From contig JBPOFU010000016.1 of NCBI GenBank assembly GCA_051252075.1, positions 1 through 46,493 on the forward strand: a stretch of DNA of 46,493 bases. The letters are read 5' to 3'. The notes below the pieces were generated by a model. The model was not told the origin of the DNA. It ran no database searches and was given only the letters and a program-made list of their open reading frames with translations. The translations under genes were made by a program, and so were the position numbers. Origin of the DNA: Oceanococcus sp051252075 (lineage in GTDB: Bacteria; Pseudomonadota; Gammaproteobacteria; Nevskiales; Oceanococcaceae). Below are positions 1 through 8,427 of the stretch, piece by piece; the stretch's first letter is position 1; each line of letters starts with the position of its first letter.

Positions 1-72
1 GGTGTAGGTGTAGGTGTAGGTGTAGGTGTAGGTGTAGGTGTAGGTGTAGGTGTAGGTGTAGGTGTAGGTGTA
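1..72. repeat. GGTGTA hexanucleotide tandem repeat (12 perfect copies, open at the left edge)
   Basis: Twelve uninterrupted copies of GGTGTA, continuing beyond the window. On the minus strand it encodes alternating Pro-Thr in frame with the protease above, so it forms the interdomain linker. Perfect hexamers keep frame when they expand or contract, so copy number could vary between strains without inactivating the gene. Confidence 0.95.
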
Positions 73-1406
73 GGTGGAACCACAACCGTGCCCGGCACAC
101 AGGATGGAATGTCTGGCGTGGCTGCACCTTGATCAATACCAGCATGGCTCAATTCGTCGGAAAACTCCGGATCTAACCAATACTTTAATTGCCGATCACA
201 GGTTTCAAACTCTTGCCAAGCAACATTCAAACGCCCATAAAAGTCAGCCGCACCTGTATTACTGCAGGATGCACCTCCGCCTGAAAGTACACCTACGGCT
301 AAACCATTTTCATTCCACAGGCCGGAACCGGAAGATCCAGGCTCAGTCGTGCCGTCATCCCAGTTCACACGCCAACTGTCAGTTAAGCGACCGTCTATGT
401 CGGCAACCGTGGCGGTACCCGGGCTGTTGTAAATGCTGATCGACTTTTCGTTACCGCTAGGATGATGCACGCCCACGCCATTTTGTGGCGCTACATCACC
501 CACATACCAACCACTCCAATGGGGCATAAATGATGCGGGAATGACGCTGGGATTACTCGCTTGCCCCACGACGACGAGCGTGAAATCCGAGCTATCCCCA
601 TCTGCCAGTAGCTCTACACCACTGCGACTAAAAGATGCGTTAGGAGCCGGGTGCCCATGTAGAAAGCTGTTGCCACAGCTACTGTCTTCATAACGCCAAT
701 ACACCTGCACCGAATCATCATTATTGCGTGTTATTCCGCAATGATCCGCAGTGAGCACATAGGGTGTTCGATCATTGCGCGTGTTATTCACTAAAAAGCC
801 AGAGCAGGCAAAAGAATCACCGCCGTCGAATATTTGCAATAACACCGTACTGTTGATCTGATCGTCGTAGCCATCGCCTACTGGACAAACCACATCGTTA
901 TTACAATCCCCGTGTTTCGCGTAATACCCGCCGGGGTCGCGTGCACCGTAATAAGCCTTGGACATACGTAGTTGCGCTGGTCGCCCGGCCGGTACTGTCC
1001 ACTGAATTTCAACCTGCTCGCCATGCAGTAAGCCTGTCCAAAGCATATCCCCTCGCACATGCTCAAGCGTATACGGTCCCTGGCTACGCCCAGCGGCGCC
1101 GAGTAGAGTCAAACTCGCCCCAACAGGCCATTGCACTGCCGTGAACTGCAAACTCAAGGACTGTGCGCCTGCAGCGAAAATCTTGGCGCGCCAAATGCGG
1201 TTATCACCTTGCTGCTCCCAAGCGCCATCTACCGCGCTATCCACACTACCGTCCAAGGCCGTTGCAAAAGCGTAGCGGCCACGCTCATCTGCTCGCAGCA
1301 AATCAGCCAGCTGGATGGGGTCGGGCTGCTCCAAGCTGTATACCGGAGCGGCGAAAGTGACCGTAGCTTGTACGGCCAAGGCGATAGCCAAAATTAATGT
1401 TTTCAT
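1..1406 (-). CDS. Secreted trypsin-fold serine protease (lysyl-endopeptidase type), 3' end outside window
   Basis: An open frame runs from an ATG at 1406 to the left edge without a stop (about 468 codons seen). Residues 1-20 are a signal peptide. The catalytic triad is readable: His222 in LTADHC, Asp274 in DSSDFTL, and Ser359 in TEPGSSGSG, the GSSGS version of the serine motif typical of Achromobacter lysyl endopeptidase-like enzymes rather than the GDSGG of classic trypsins. Several Cys pairs (for example 168/174, 201/223) suggest disulfides. After residue about 440 the chain enters a Pro-Thr repeat linker that is cut by the window edge; in this family such linkers usually lead to a C-terminal binding or sorting domain, which I cannot see. 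The role is presumably extracellular protein breakdown. The substrate preference (Lys-X) is inferred from the family only. Confidence 0.85.
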   Translation of the reverse strand, partial: MKTLILAIALAVQATVTFAAPVYSLEQPDPIQLADLLRADERGRYAFATALDGSVDSAVDGAWEQQGDNRIWRAKIFAAGAQSLSLQFTAVQWPVGASLTLLGAAGRSQGPYTLEHVRGDMLWTGLLHGEQVEIQWTVPAGRPAQLRMSKAYYGARDPGGYYAKHGDCNNDVVCPVGDGYDDQINSTVLLQIFDGGDSFACSGFLVNNTRNDRTPYVLTADHCGITRNNDDSVQVYWRYEDSSCGNSFLHGHPAPNASFSRSGVELLADGDSSDFTLVVVGQASNPSVIPASFMPHWSGWYVGDVAPQNGVGVHHPSGNEKSISIYNSPGTATVADIDGRLTDSWRVNWDDGTTEPGSSGSGLWNENGLAVGVLSGGGASCSNTGAADFYGRLNVAWQEFETCDRQLKYWLDPEFSDELSHAGIDQGAATPDIPSCVPGTVVVPPTPTPTPTPTPTPTPTPTPTPTPT

Positions 1407-1522
1407 AGCTTCCAGTTTAAGGGAGGGTGAGATTTCGTTAGTGCCGCTCGGCAGTTAGACATTTACGATCATCCTGCTGGTGGCCATGCCATTCACTCCT
1501 TGCAAGAATTTAGCCACCACGC

Positions 1523-1948
1523 CTAAGGAAGCTCTGCCTGCAAAGCCGCCAAACCCGCTTTGAAATCTTTTTTCAAATTTCGTGCAACAAGACTAGCGAT
1601 TAGGGGAAACCGTCCTTGGAATTCAATGTGGTAATCCACACGACAGCCCTCTCCGTCAGTTAAAAATGCGATGCGACCATAATGATTCTTCAATGGGCTG
1701 CCGCGCGTAATGGTGTATTCAATGAGGCGCGGACGCTCAAACGCCACCACTGTTTCTTCAAAGCAAACTGGGCCTACGCGAATTTCTCGCACGGAGGAGA
1801 GACCGTTTGCTTCCGTCTCTCCTGCTGTGATGCGCTGTGTTTTGCCCGGCCAGATGCGTCCAAATTTCTCATGGTCGGCGAAAAATTCAAACACCTGATT
1901 GACCGGCGATTGAAAACGATGCTCTAGATGCACTTGTTGTTTTGCCAC
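1523..1948 (-). CDS. SRPBCC (START-like) family protein
   Basis: A 141-residue single-domain protein of the SRPBCC/polyketide-cyclase-like fold. It opens with the usual beta strand (VHLEHRFQSPVNQVFEFFAD), has a central antiparallel-sheet region and a long C-terminal helix (residues about 115-140), matching the normal length of this family. The start is a GTG at 1948 preceded by a strong GAGAGGAAAG ribosome binding site. These proteins bind hydrophobic ligands in a deep cavity; no ligand can be assigned from sequence. It reads toward the protease with about 115 bases between them, and is divergent from nudC. Confidence 0.8.
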   Translation of the reverse strand: MAKQQVHLEHRFQSPVNQVFEFFADHEKFGRIWPGKTQRITAGETEANGLSSVREIRVGPVCFEETVVAFERPRLIEYTITRGSPLKNHYGRIAFLTDGEGCRVDYHIEFQGRFPLIASLVARNLKKDFKAGLAALQAELP

Positions 1949-2035
1949 GTTCTTTCCTCTCAGTTTCTCTCGCCGAGACTACCCTGCCATGCCAATTTAC
2001 GACATGCTAAGCCCACACTTCTTCCACAACCCGCC

Positions 2036-2965
2036 ATGACAATCACCCCATACCCTTCGAATAGAGCCCCTGGGTTTATTGCCTGCAGTTTGGAACGCAA
2101 AGCGGAATGGCGCAATGACGCTGAGAAGCTCAGTAGCTTGCTGGGAGATGCCAGGCTCATTCCATTGAACCGCTACCGCATGCCCATGCTTAATGATGAG
2201 CTGCTGAGCCTACCCATAGAACCCTTTCAAGGGCGACTGGAGCAAGCGATATGGCTGGGCATCTGGCAGGGCGTATCGCACTACGCTCTGGCGATAAGCG
2301 ACGAAGAGGCTGCCACCCAGGAACTGCACTTTGCGGACTTGCGCGGAGCCGCGATGCGCTTGCAACCCGACCATGCCGCGGTAATGGCCTATGCCCGCGC
2401 CATGACGTTTTGGCATCAACGGCATAAGTTCTGCGGGCGCTGTGGTGGGGCCACCACACCCAAACAAGCAGGCCATGTCCTGTTTTGCGCGCAATGCAAC
2501 TTAGAGCATTACCCGCGCAGCGACCCTTCCATGCTGGTGCAAGTCAGTGATGAGCAAGATCGCTGCCTGCTCGGCCGCCAAGCCGGCTGGCCGCCGGGCA
2601 TGTGGTCGGTATTGGCCGGTTTTGTCGAACCTGGAGAAAGCATAGAAGACGCCGTGGTACGCGAAGTCTGGGAGGAAGCGCGTATCACAGTCACGGGCAT
2701 GAATTACGTAGCGTCACAGCCGTGGCCGTTTCCTGCATCCGTACTCATGGGCTTTCATGCCACCGCCAGCAGCGACAAACCACAGGTCGAACAAGATGAA
2801 TTGGAAGCTGCTGATTGGTTTAGCCGCGAACGCCTAGCGCAAAGCATAGCCAGCAAAGTCTTGCTTATGCCGCCTCCGTTTACCTTGTCATTTCAGCTCA
2901 TCGAAGGCTGGTTTGATCGTGGCAATTTAGGGTCGCTACGCCCATTGCTCGGGCTACCGCTCTAA
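2036..2965 (+). CDS. nudC: NADH pyrophosphatase / NAD-capped RNA decapping enzyme
   Basis: NudC hydrolyses NAD(H) and removes NAD caps from RNA 5' ends. The protein (309 residues from ATG 2036) has the N-terminal beta domain, the zinc ribbon with Cys133, Cys136, Cys151 and Cys154, the Nudix box at about 195-217 and the diagnostic SQPWPFPAS motif just after it. The frame stays open upstream to 1928, but that would overlap the divergent SRPBCC start, and homologous similarity begins near 2036. One oddity: the late glycine of the Nudix box (REVWEE then A-R-I, where E. coli has S-G-I) is replaced by arginine, while the metal-binding REVWEE glutamates are intact, so activity is likely kept. No clear ribosome binding site is visible before 2036. 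Confidence 0.9.
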   Translation: MTITPYPSNRAPGFIACSLERKAEWRNDAEKLSSLLGDARLIPLNRYRMPMLNDELLSLPIEPFQGRLEQAIWLGIWQGVSHYALAISDEEAATQELHFADLRGAAMRLQPDHAAVMAYARAMTFWHQRHKFCGRCGGATTPKQAGHVLFCAQCNLEHYPRSDPSMLVQVSDEQDRCLLGRQAGWPPGMWSVLAGFVEPGESIEDAVVREVWEEARITVTGMNYVASQPWPFPASVLMGFHATASSDKPQVEQDELEAADWFSRERLAQSIASKVLLMPPPFTLSFQLIEGWFDRGNLGSLRPLLGLPL

Positions 2966-2969
2966 GCGC

Positions 2970-5318
2970 TCACGTTACCGTTGGATGACGGCGTTCAGTA
3001 CTACTGCTGGGGGCGGCAACCGGTGCCGTTCCCTGCAAACGGGCCTGCAATTGGGCTTCGTCCTGTAGCCAATGTTGAAAAGCTTTGGCTTCCATAGCGC
3101 GGCCCAAATATTCTCCACAGGCCAGTGGCACACCCAGCCCACGTAGCCGTTTGATATCGGACTTCTTACGCACACCTTCTGCACGTAAGGCTGCGCCCAG
3201 TTGTTTTGCGGTCTCAGCCAAGCCTTTGCTAGCAGCATCAGCTGCTGGACTGTGCATCTGCACCAAGCGCGCGTCCAAAGCCAGCGTTTTCGGCAACAAG
3301 CCTGCGGCATGAGTCAACATACGTGCGCTGGCGGAAAAATCTTGCCCGTGCAAGCCCAAACCCGCCTGGCTCAAATCCGCCGCCATCTTGCGGCAAGCCG
3401 GCAGCTGCCATACCAAATCCGGCAGTTCCAGAATCAATTTGAACGGCAGCCGTGTAATCGCCTTAGGGAAGGTTTTCCTAAAGGATGCGGTTTGCAATTC
3501 CTCCAAGGACACCGGCAACCAAACCGCCCAGGCCTTGGGAAAACTCATCGCAGCCAATTGACGCAAGCGCCATTGATTTAAGGGGCCTTCCAGATGTACG
3601 CGTCGTGCCAATCGACGCAATGCGCCATCTTCCAAGGCGGCCACTCCTTCCGGAGCCCAGCGCAAACTGACCCGTGCGCCCACTGGCCGCTCAGTGCGTA
3701 AATCTATCACCGGCTGCAGCAACAAATCCAAACCATCCGAAGCAATGGCCGCCTCTAAAGCCAAGGCCAAACTGGTGCGCTCTTCAGACCGCTGACCCGC
3801 AATGTACGGCGTGCCTTGCTGATGTCGCGCTTGCTCCAAGCCATGCCGCGCATCATTCAGCACATCCACCAGATCGTGATACACCCGCAAATCAGGGATC
3901 ACCGCAATAGAAACAGGTGGTTGCAGGCTTTGCTCATCCAAGGAAAAGGGCTTGCTGAGCATCTCCTGCGCGCGCTCTGCAATGCTAACGACCTCATCGT
4001 GGTCGGTCACTTGGCTGAGCAAAAGTAGGTAACCGCCACCAGACGCCCTGGCGATATCCAAGGGCCAATCACACACGGCGTCTAGACGCTCTTTAATCGC
4101 GTTCTGTAGGCGATCGTGCACTGCCTGACCATGCCGCGAAGCGATAACACCGGTATCGTCTAAACGTACAAAAATAGCCGCGATTAACGGGCCACTGCCG
4201 CCGACATGACGACGCAGTTCTTGTTCGACCAGCGCTTCTCCTAGCGCCACCCCCGCCAATCCGGTCACCGGATCCAACAAACTGGTGGCTGCTAAAGCGG
4301 GGTCGTCACTGCCGGGATTTAAACTGCAAATGACGGCCAATACTTCACCGTTTTTGGCGCGCAAAACCATAGGCTGCAATGCCACCTCGCGCACAGCCTT
4401 GATGGACTTCACAGCAACCTGTATTCGCTCTACATAACCGGCTCCGTGCAAGCGGGTGACGGTATCCAAGTAGTCTGCATCCAGCCCGACAACCTCACGC
4501 AGCTCTTGCCCAAGTAAACTGCTGCGTCGACGATCCAATACCGCTGCTGCTGCATCGTTGACCACTTGGATACGACCATCGCTGTCTATGATCAACAAAG
4601 GCTGAGCACTGTCCTGAATCACAGATGCTGGCACCGTGGCACCGATACGGCGCGGCCCACGATGCATCCACAGCAGGCCAAATAGCAGCACATAAGCCAC
4701 GACAAATGAGGCGAAACCCCAAGGCTGCAGACCCAAGCCGGCAATGTCCTGATGCCCACTCAGCAGCAATGCATCGCAAGCCCAACCCAATTGCAGCAAC
4801 AGCAATACCCACAGTAGGTAGGCCATGCGCCGGCGCTGCTGAGGACGGCGCGCCTGTTGCCACTGCAGCAGGGCATCCAAATTCGCCACCAAGGCCATCA
4901 AACCGGCCCAGGCCAATATCAAGTCGAAATAGCTTGGCGCACGCATGCCGCTGCCCCAATCAAACTCGATGATAGAAAGCTCAGTGCTCTGCCATGCACC
5001 TAAAGCGAAAGCCGCGATGAGAAATAAGGCATTCACCGCAAACAGCCAACGCCGTAGCAAACCAATATTCGCCACTGCTATAACCAGTGGAATAAGCAAG
5101 CCAGGGAGGACTATAAAACTCAGCCACCACACCACGGCGAGGCGACCGAAACCGAATTGCACCGCAGCCAAGACAGCTGCGTGTATAGCCAATACGCCGC
5201 CTAGCACTATCGCCGAACCACCAGCGCGCGCTTCTGCAGCACGAAATACCAGCAGCAGCGCCGCGAGGGCGTGAATACCGGCAGCGGCAAGCTGCATATG
5301 CCAGAGTTCTAGAGTCAT
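2970..5318 (-). CDS. Membrane PAS-GGDEF-EAL protein with degenerate catalytic motifs
   Basis: A 782-residue protein: about seven hydrophobic segments in residues 1-225, a PAS domain (about 230-335, starting at SVIQDSAQPLLIIDSDGR), a GGDEF-like domain (about 345-500) and an EAL-like domain (about 515-765). The diguanylate cyclase signature is replaced by ASGGGYLLLL. The EAL signature reads GARVSL, and the loop normally carrying DDFGTG reads HGQDFS, so the metal-binding acidic residues are lost. The protein is therefore unlikely to make or break cyclic di-GMP and more likely acts as a receptor or scaffold, as known for other degenerate tandem proteins (LapD, CsrD). It begins 3 bases after the glpK stop codon, so the two are almost certainly co-transcribed. 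Confidence 0.85.
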   Translation of the reverse strand: MTLELWHMQLAAAGIHALAALLLVFRAAEARAGGSAIVLGGVLAIHAAVLAAVQFGFGRLAVVWWLSFIVLPGLLIPLVIAVANIGLLRRWLFAVNALFLIAAFALGAWQSTELSIIEFDWGSGMRAPSYFDLILAWAGLMALVANLDALLQWQQARRPQQRRRMAYLLWVLLLLQLGWACDALLLSGHQDIAGLGLQPWGFASFVVAYVLLFGLLWMHRGPRRIGATVPASVIQDSAQPLLIIDSDGRIQVVNDAAAAVLDRRRSSLLGQELREVVGLDADYLDTVTRLHGAGYVERIQVAVKSIKAVREVALQPMVLRAKNGEVLAVICSLNPGSDDPALAATSLLDPVTGLAGVALGEALVEQELRRHVGGSGPLIAAIFVRLDDTGVIASRHGQAVHDRLQNAIKERLDAVCDWPLDIARASGGGYLLLLSQVTDHDEVVSIAERAQEMLSKPFSLDEQSLQPPVSIAVIPDLRVYHDLVDVLNDARHGLEQARHQQGTPYIAGQRSEERTSLALALEAAIASDGLDLLLQPVIDLRTERPVGARVSLRWAPEGVAALEDGALRRLARRVHLEGPLNQWRLRQLAAMSFPKAWAVWLPVSLEELQTASFRKTFPKAITRLPFKLILELPDLVWQLPACRKMAADLSQAGLGLHGQDFSASARMLTHAAGLLPKTLALDARLVQMHSPAADAASKGLAETAKQLGAALRAEGVRKKSDIKRLRGLGVPLACGEYLGRAMEAKAFQHWLQDEAQLQARLQGTAPVAAPSSSTERRHPTVT

Positions 5319-5321
5319 GGA

Positions 5322-6809
5322 TCAGTCTTTATCACTCAAAACACGTTTAACTGCTTCTTGCCAACCGGCGTATCGAGCAGTCATCTTGGATTCTTCTCGC
5401 CCCGGCTCAAAACGTCGATTGCAACGCCAGCCTTCCGCAATTTCGTCCAAATCACGGTACAAACCGACCTGCAAACCAGCGAAATACGCCACACCCAGCG
5501 CGGTTGTCTCCAAGACTTGCGGGCGCTCTATGGGGATACGCAAAGTGTCCGCCAAATATTGCACCAACCAATCATTAGCGACCATGCCACCATCCACACA
5601 CAGTTTCTGCGGAGCTGAAGCATCCTCGGCCATGGCATTGAGCAAATCTTTGGTTTGATAACACACCGACTCCAAGGCAGCACGGGCAATTTCCGCAAAT
5701 CCGCTGGCGCGTGTCAGCCCAATCAATGCTCCACGCGCATCCGGGTCCCAATAGGGCGCACCGAGCCCCGTAAAGGCTGGAACCAAATACACGCCATCGG
5801 TGGACTCCACACTCTTAGCCAGCTTTTCGGTATCGGCAGCATGGCCGATTAACTTGAGGCTATCGCGCAGCCATTGCACAGCGGCACCGGCCACAAAAAT
5901 GCTGCCTTCCAAGGCATAGGTAGTTTTCCCTTTCAGTCGATAGGCCACCGTGGTGAGCAATCGATTGTGAGAAAGCACGAAATTCTCACCCACATTCAGC
6001 ATCACGAAGCAGCCGGTGCCATAGGTGCTTTTCACCATGCCGGGCTTAAAGCACGCTTGCCCGACTGTGGCCGCCTGCTGGTCGCCTAGCACCGCGCCAA
6101 TTTGTATAGCGCCTCCCAAAATTTCAGGTTCAATTTCGCCAAAGTCGTCAGCAGAATCCAAAACTTCTGGCAACAGCGCTCTGGGCACAGCAAAGAAATT
6201 CAGCAGCTCGTCATCCCATTTCTGCTCGCGAATATTGAACAGCAGCGTACGCCCAGCATTGGTCGCATCGGTGACATGTCGGCGCCCACCGGTCAGCTTC
6301 CAGGTTAACCAGCTATCAATGGTGCCAAAGGCCAGCTCTCCAGCTTCCGCGCGCTGGCGCGCACCGGGCACATGGTCCAACAACCAGGCAATTTTGGTGG
6401 CTGAGAAGTAAGGATCAAGCAACAAACCGGTGCGCTCTGCCAGCCAGGTACCACGACCTTGCCGCTGCAATTGCTGACACACCTTGCTGGTGCGCCGATC
6501 CTGCCAAACGATGGCATTGGCGATGGGCTCGCCGGTGGCACGGTCCCATATCACCGTTGTTTCACGCTGATTGGTGATCCCGCAAGCAGCGATATCACTG
6601 GCAGATAAACCCGATTCAGCCAATGCGGTGCGGCACACCTCTACGGTGTCTTGCCAAATCACATTGGCATCGTGCTCTACCCAACCAGGATGAGGGTAGT
6701 GCTGTTCAAATTCCTTCTGCCCGCCCCCGACACGCGCGCCACTGCGATCAAAAACGATGGCCCGCGTGCTGGTGGTACCCTGATCAATCGCCAAGAGGTG
6801 ATCGGCCAT
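5322..6809 (-). CDS. glpK: Glycerol kinase
   Basis: Phosphorylates glycerol with ATP to sn-glycerol-3-phosphate in the cytoplasm. The 495-residue length is standard for the FGGY kinase GlpK. The N-terminal phosphate-binding DQGTTSTRAIVFD, the QEFEQHYP-like region (QKEFEQHYPHPGWVEHD), GITNQRET, and the C-terminal DGGMVANDWLVQYLAD are all present. A good ribosome binding site (AGGGAG) lies 5 bases before the ATG at 6809. No glpF or glpD is beside it; instead a degenerate PAS-GGDEF-EAL membrane protein follows after 3 bases. Confidence 0.96.
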   Translation of the reverse strand: MADHLLAIDQGTTSTRAIVFDRSGARVGGGQKEFEQHYPHPGWVEHDANVIWQDTVEVCRTALAESGLSASDIAACGITNQRETTVIWDRATGEPIANAIVWQDRRTSKVCQQLQRQGRGTWLAERTGLLLDPYFSATKIAWLLDHVPGARQRAEAGELAFGTIDSWLTWKLTGGRRHVTDATNAGRTLLFNIREQKWDDELLNFFAVPRALLPEVLDSADDFGEIEPEILGGAIQIGAVLGDQQAATVGQACFKPGMVKSTYGTGCFVMLNVGENFVLSHNRLLTTVAYRLKGKTTYALEGSIFVAGAAVQWLRDSLKLIGHAADTEKLAKSVESTDGVYLVPAFTGLGAPYWDPDARGALIGLTRASGFAEIARAALESVCYQTKDLLNAMAEDASAPQKLCVDGGMVANDWLVQYLADTLRIPIERPQVLETTALGVAYFAGLQVGLYRDLDEIAEGWRCNRRFEPGREESKMTARYAGWQEAVKRVLSDKD

Positions 6810-6937
6810 TTTGTCTCCCTATTGTTGGCGCTAGACCTGCAGCATGCCAAAGCCGGAGTGAGATGCAAGATAAGGTGTAATCATTCCGCTGCCGAACAGG
6901 TCTTTGCTGATATCAATTTATTGAGTTGCCGCCCATT

Positions 6938-7741
6938 ATGAAACCCCTGCAAATTCTTTTTCTGAGTCTGATTTCGTTCGCGGCAACCGCCGCGCCTAAG
7001 GCCGAGTTGTGGTCGTTCTGGGCCGATAGCCAAGAGTCGTCCGCTGTAAGCGTCGACCACGGCGATTGGACCACGTTTTTGTCGCGCTACATGGACACCA
7101 GCAGCCAGCCATTTCGATTGGCTTACGCTGCGGTTAGCCAAGCCGACCAAACATTATTAGATGGCTACCTCAAAACATTGCAAATCACAGACCCGCGCGC
7201 GCTCAACCGCGCGGAGCAGCAGGCTTACTGGATCAACCTCTACAACGCAGCAACCATAGATCTCATCCTGAATCACTATCCGGTCAAAAGCATTACCAAG
7301 ATCAAATCCGGATTCTTTAGCTTTGGCCCCTGGGACAAAGTTGTGCTCAAGGTAGCCGAGCAAGAACTCACACTGAACGACATTGAACACCGTATTTTAC
7401 GGCCGATATTCAAAGATCCGCGCCTGCACTACGCAGTCAATTGCGCATCCATAGGCTGTCCTAACCTTGCCGCGCAAGCCTACACCGCCCAAAACACCGA
7501 GCGCTTGCTAGAGACCGGGGCGCAGGCTTACATCAATGATCCTCGTGGCGTTAGCATCGAAAACTCGAAACTTATCGTGTCCAGCATTTACGACTGGTTT
7601 CAGATTGATTTTGGCGGGACAGACGCGCGCGTGCTGCAGCATTTGCGCCAGTACGCCAATGCGGAACTAAAAGCAGCATTGAACCGTCTTGATACAATCA
7701 ACAGCTATCAATACGACTGGTCGTTGAACGACCGACGCTAA
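6938..7741 (+). CDS. DUF547 family exported protein
   Basis: A 267-residue protein with a signal peptide (MKPLQILFLSLISFAATAA) and a DUF547 domain: the conserved NRAEQQAYWINLYNAATIDL core, HYPVKSI, the FGPWDKVV region, and the later HYAVNCASIGCPNL stretch with its Cys-x4-Cys. The biochemical role of DUF547 is not established; in bacteria these are periplasmic or secreted. The frame is open from a TTG at 6926, but ATG 6938 begins a proper signal peptide. It is divergent from glpK, and two tiny exported proteins follow on the same strand at 18 bases and then with overlap, suggesting an operon. Confidence 0.85.
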   Translation: MKPLQILFLSLISFAATAAPKAELWSFWADSQESSAVSVDHGDWTTFLSRYMDTSSQPFRLAYAAVSQADQTLLDGYLKTLQITDPRALNRAEQQAYWINLYNAATIDLILNHYPVKSITKIKSGFFSFGPWDKVVLKVAEQELTLNDIEHRILRPIFKDPRLHYAVNCASIGCPNLAAQAYTAQNTERLLETGAQAYINDPRGVSIENSKLIVSSIYDWFQIDFGGTDARVLQHLRQYANAELKAALNRLDTINSYQYDWSLNDRR

Positions 7742-7759
7742 TTAGAGTACAGAGTGTTC

Positions 7760-8044
7760 ATGTTTAAATTTTTGTTTGCGATCAATATCGCCATATTGTT
7801 AGTGAGCCCTGCTCATGCGGAAACGCTTGAGATCATTGAGCTGCCCCCAGAAATCCCACAACAACAGGCCATCTCATTGAATTGGGATTGCGACGTCTTA
7901 CTTTTGACAACTTCGCAGCGTTATCGCCCTACCAGTTGCAAACGCGATGCTCAGGACGATCAAGCTGTTAGTGAATTGCAGGTGGAAAAAATTTCCCTAG
8001 AGCCGGCTACTCCAGCCCGTTCACCCCGCAAAGGGATTTATTGA
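7760..8044 (+). CDS. Small exported protein of unknown function
   Basis: A 94-residue protein with a clear signal peptide (MFKFLFAINIAILLVSPAHA). The mature part is about 74 residues, contains exactly two cysteines (NWDCDVLL and PTSCKRD) that could form a disulfide, and ends in a Pro-Ser-Arg-Lys tail. No family is recognised. The frame allows a GTG at 7754, but ATG 7760 gives the better signal peptide. It lies 18 bases after the DUF547 gene, and its stop overlaps the next start. Confidence 0.65.
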   Translation: MFKFLFAINIAILLVSPAHAETLEIIELPPEIPQQQAISLNWDCDVLLLTTSQRYRPTSCKRDAQDDQAVSELQVEKISLEPATPARSPRKGIY

Positions 8045-8313
8045 TCGTGCTTCATCGCACGCACCTTCCTTTGCTTAGCGCGTGCATTGCACTGCTGCTC
8101 AGCAACAGTGCGAACGCTGGTGCAAAAGAAGAATGTGAAGACTGGGCGCGCAGCGATAACATCAGCGCCATGCTGTGGGACCGCTACGTCGATTCCTGCA
8201 TTATTAGTTTGCAGGGTGAAGAAGTTGACGAATCCGGAGGCGTAGAAGACGCCCCCACCCCAGCACCGCTAAAACCGCACAAGCGCGAGCCTGCAGTCGA
8301 TAAGTCCTATTAA
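8041..8313 (+). CDS. Small exported protein of unknown function
   Basis: About 90 residues, with a signal peptide ending at SNSANAGA and a mature part with two cysteines (KEECEDWA, VDSCIIS) 24 residues apart, then an acidic and Pro-rich tail. The start is uncertain: TTG at 8041 overlaps the previous stop (TTGA), while GTG at 8047 is 6 bases on; an AAGGGA at 8031-8036 is 4 or 10 bases away respectively. No homologous family recognised. The paired cysteines and the overlap with the preceding small exported protein suggest a common job with it and with the DUF547 protein. Confidence 0.6.
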   Translation: MIVLHRTHLPLLSACIALLLSNSANAGAKEECEDWARSDNISAMLWDRYVDSCIISLQGEEVDESGGVEDAPTPAPLKPHKREPAVDKSY

Positions 8314-8349
8314 GGACACAACGCGACTTCCACACGCGCCCATCCCTCT

Positions 8350-8408
8350 GTAAGATAATTCTTACGCTAGAGCCGTGGGATACACGGCCATTCACCGCAG
8401 TTTGCGGT
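8350..8408 (+). promoter_or_regulatory. Structured leader upstream of the TonB-dependent receptor
   Basis: Three inverted repeats stand in a row: GTAAGA/TCTTAC (8350-8365, 4-base centre), GCCGTG/CACGGC (8372-8388, loop GGATA) and ACCGCA/TGCGGT (8394-8408, loop GTT). The last is followed by TTT and lies 6 bases before the AGGGGGAT ribosome binding site. The first could be an operator or overlap a -10 element (GATAAT); the other two could act as an RNA leader. No cobalamin riboswitch signature and no clear Fur box are present. Function is inferred only. Confidence 0.4.
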
Positions 8409-8427
8409 TTTCCAGGGGGATATATCC

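Noticed and set aside
74..439. 121-residue plus-strand frame near the left edge
   Set aside because: It is antisense to the serine protease, whose catalytic triad is readable on the minus strand.
4495..4959. 154-residue minus-strand frame inside the PAS-GGDEF-EAL gene
   Set aside because: It is another reading frame of a gene with clear domains, has low-complexity Ala/Gly/Arg composition and no ribosome binding site.
8350..8365. Fur box upstream of the TonB-dependent receptor
   Set aside because: GTAAGATAATTCTTAC is an inverted repeat, but it matches the GATAATGATAATCATTATC consensus poorly.
8314..8427. Cobalamin riboswitch before the TonB-dependent receptor
   Set aside because: The leader is too short and contains no B12-box-like sequence.
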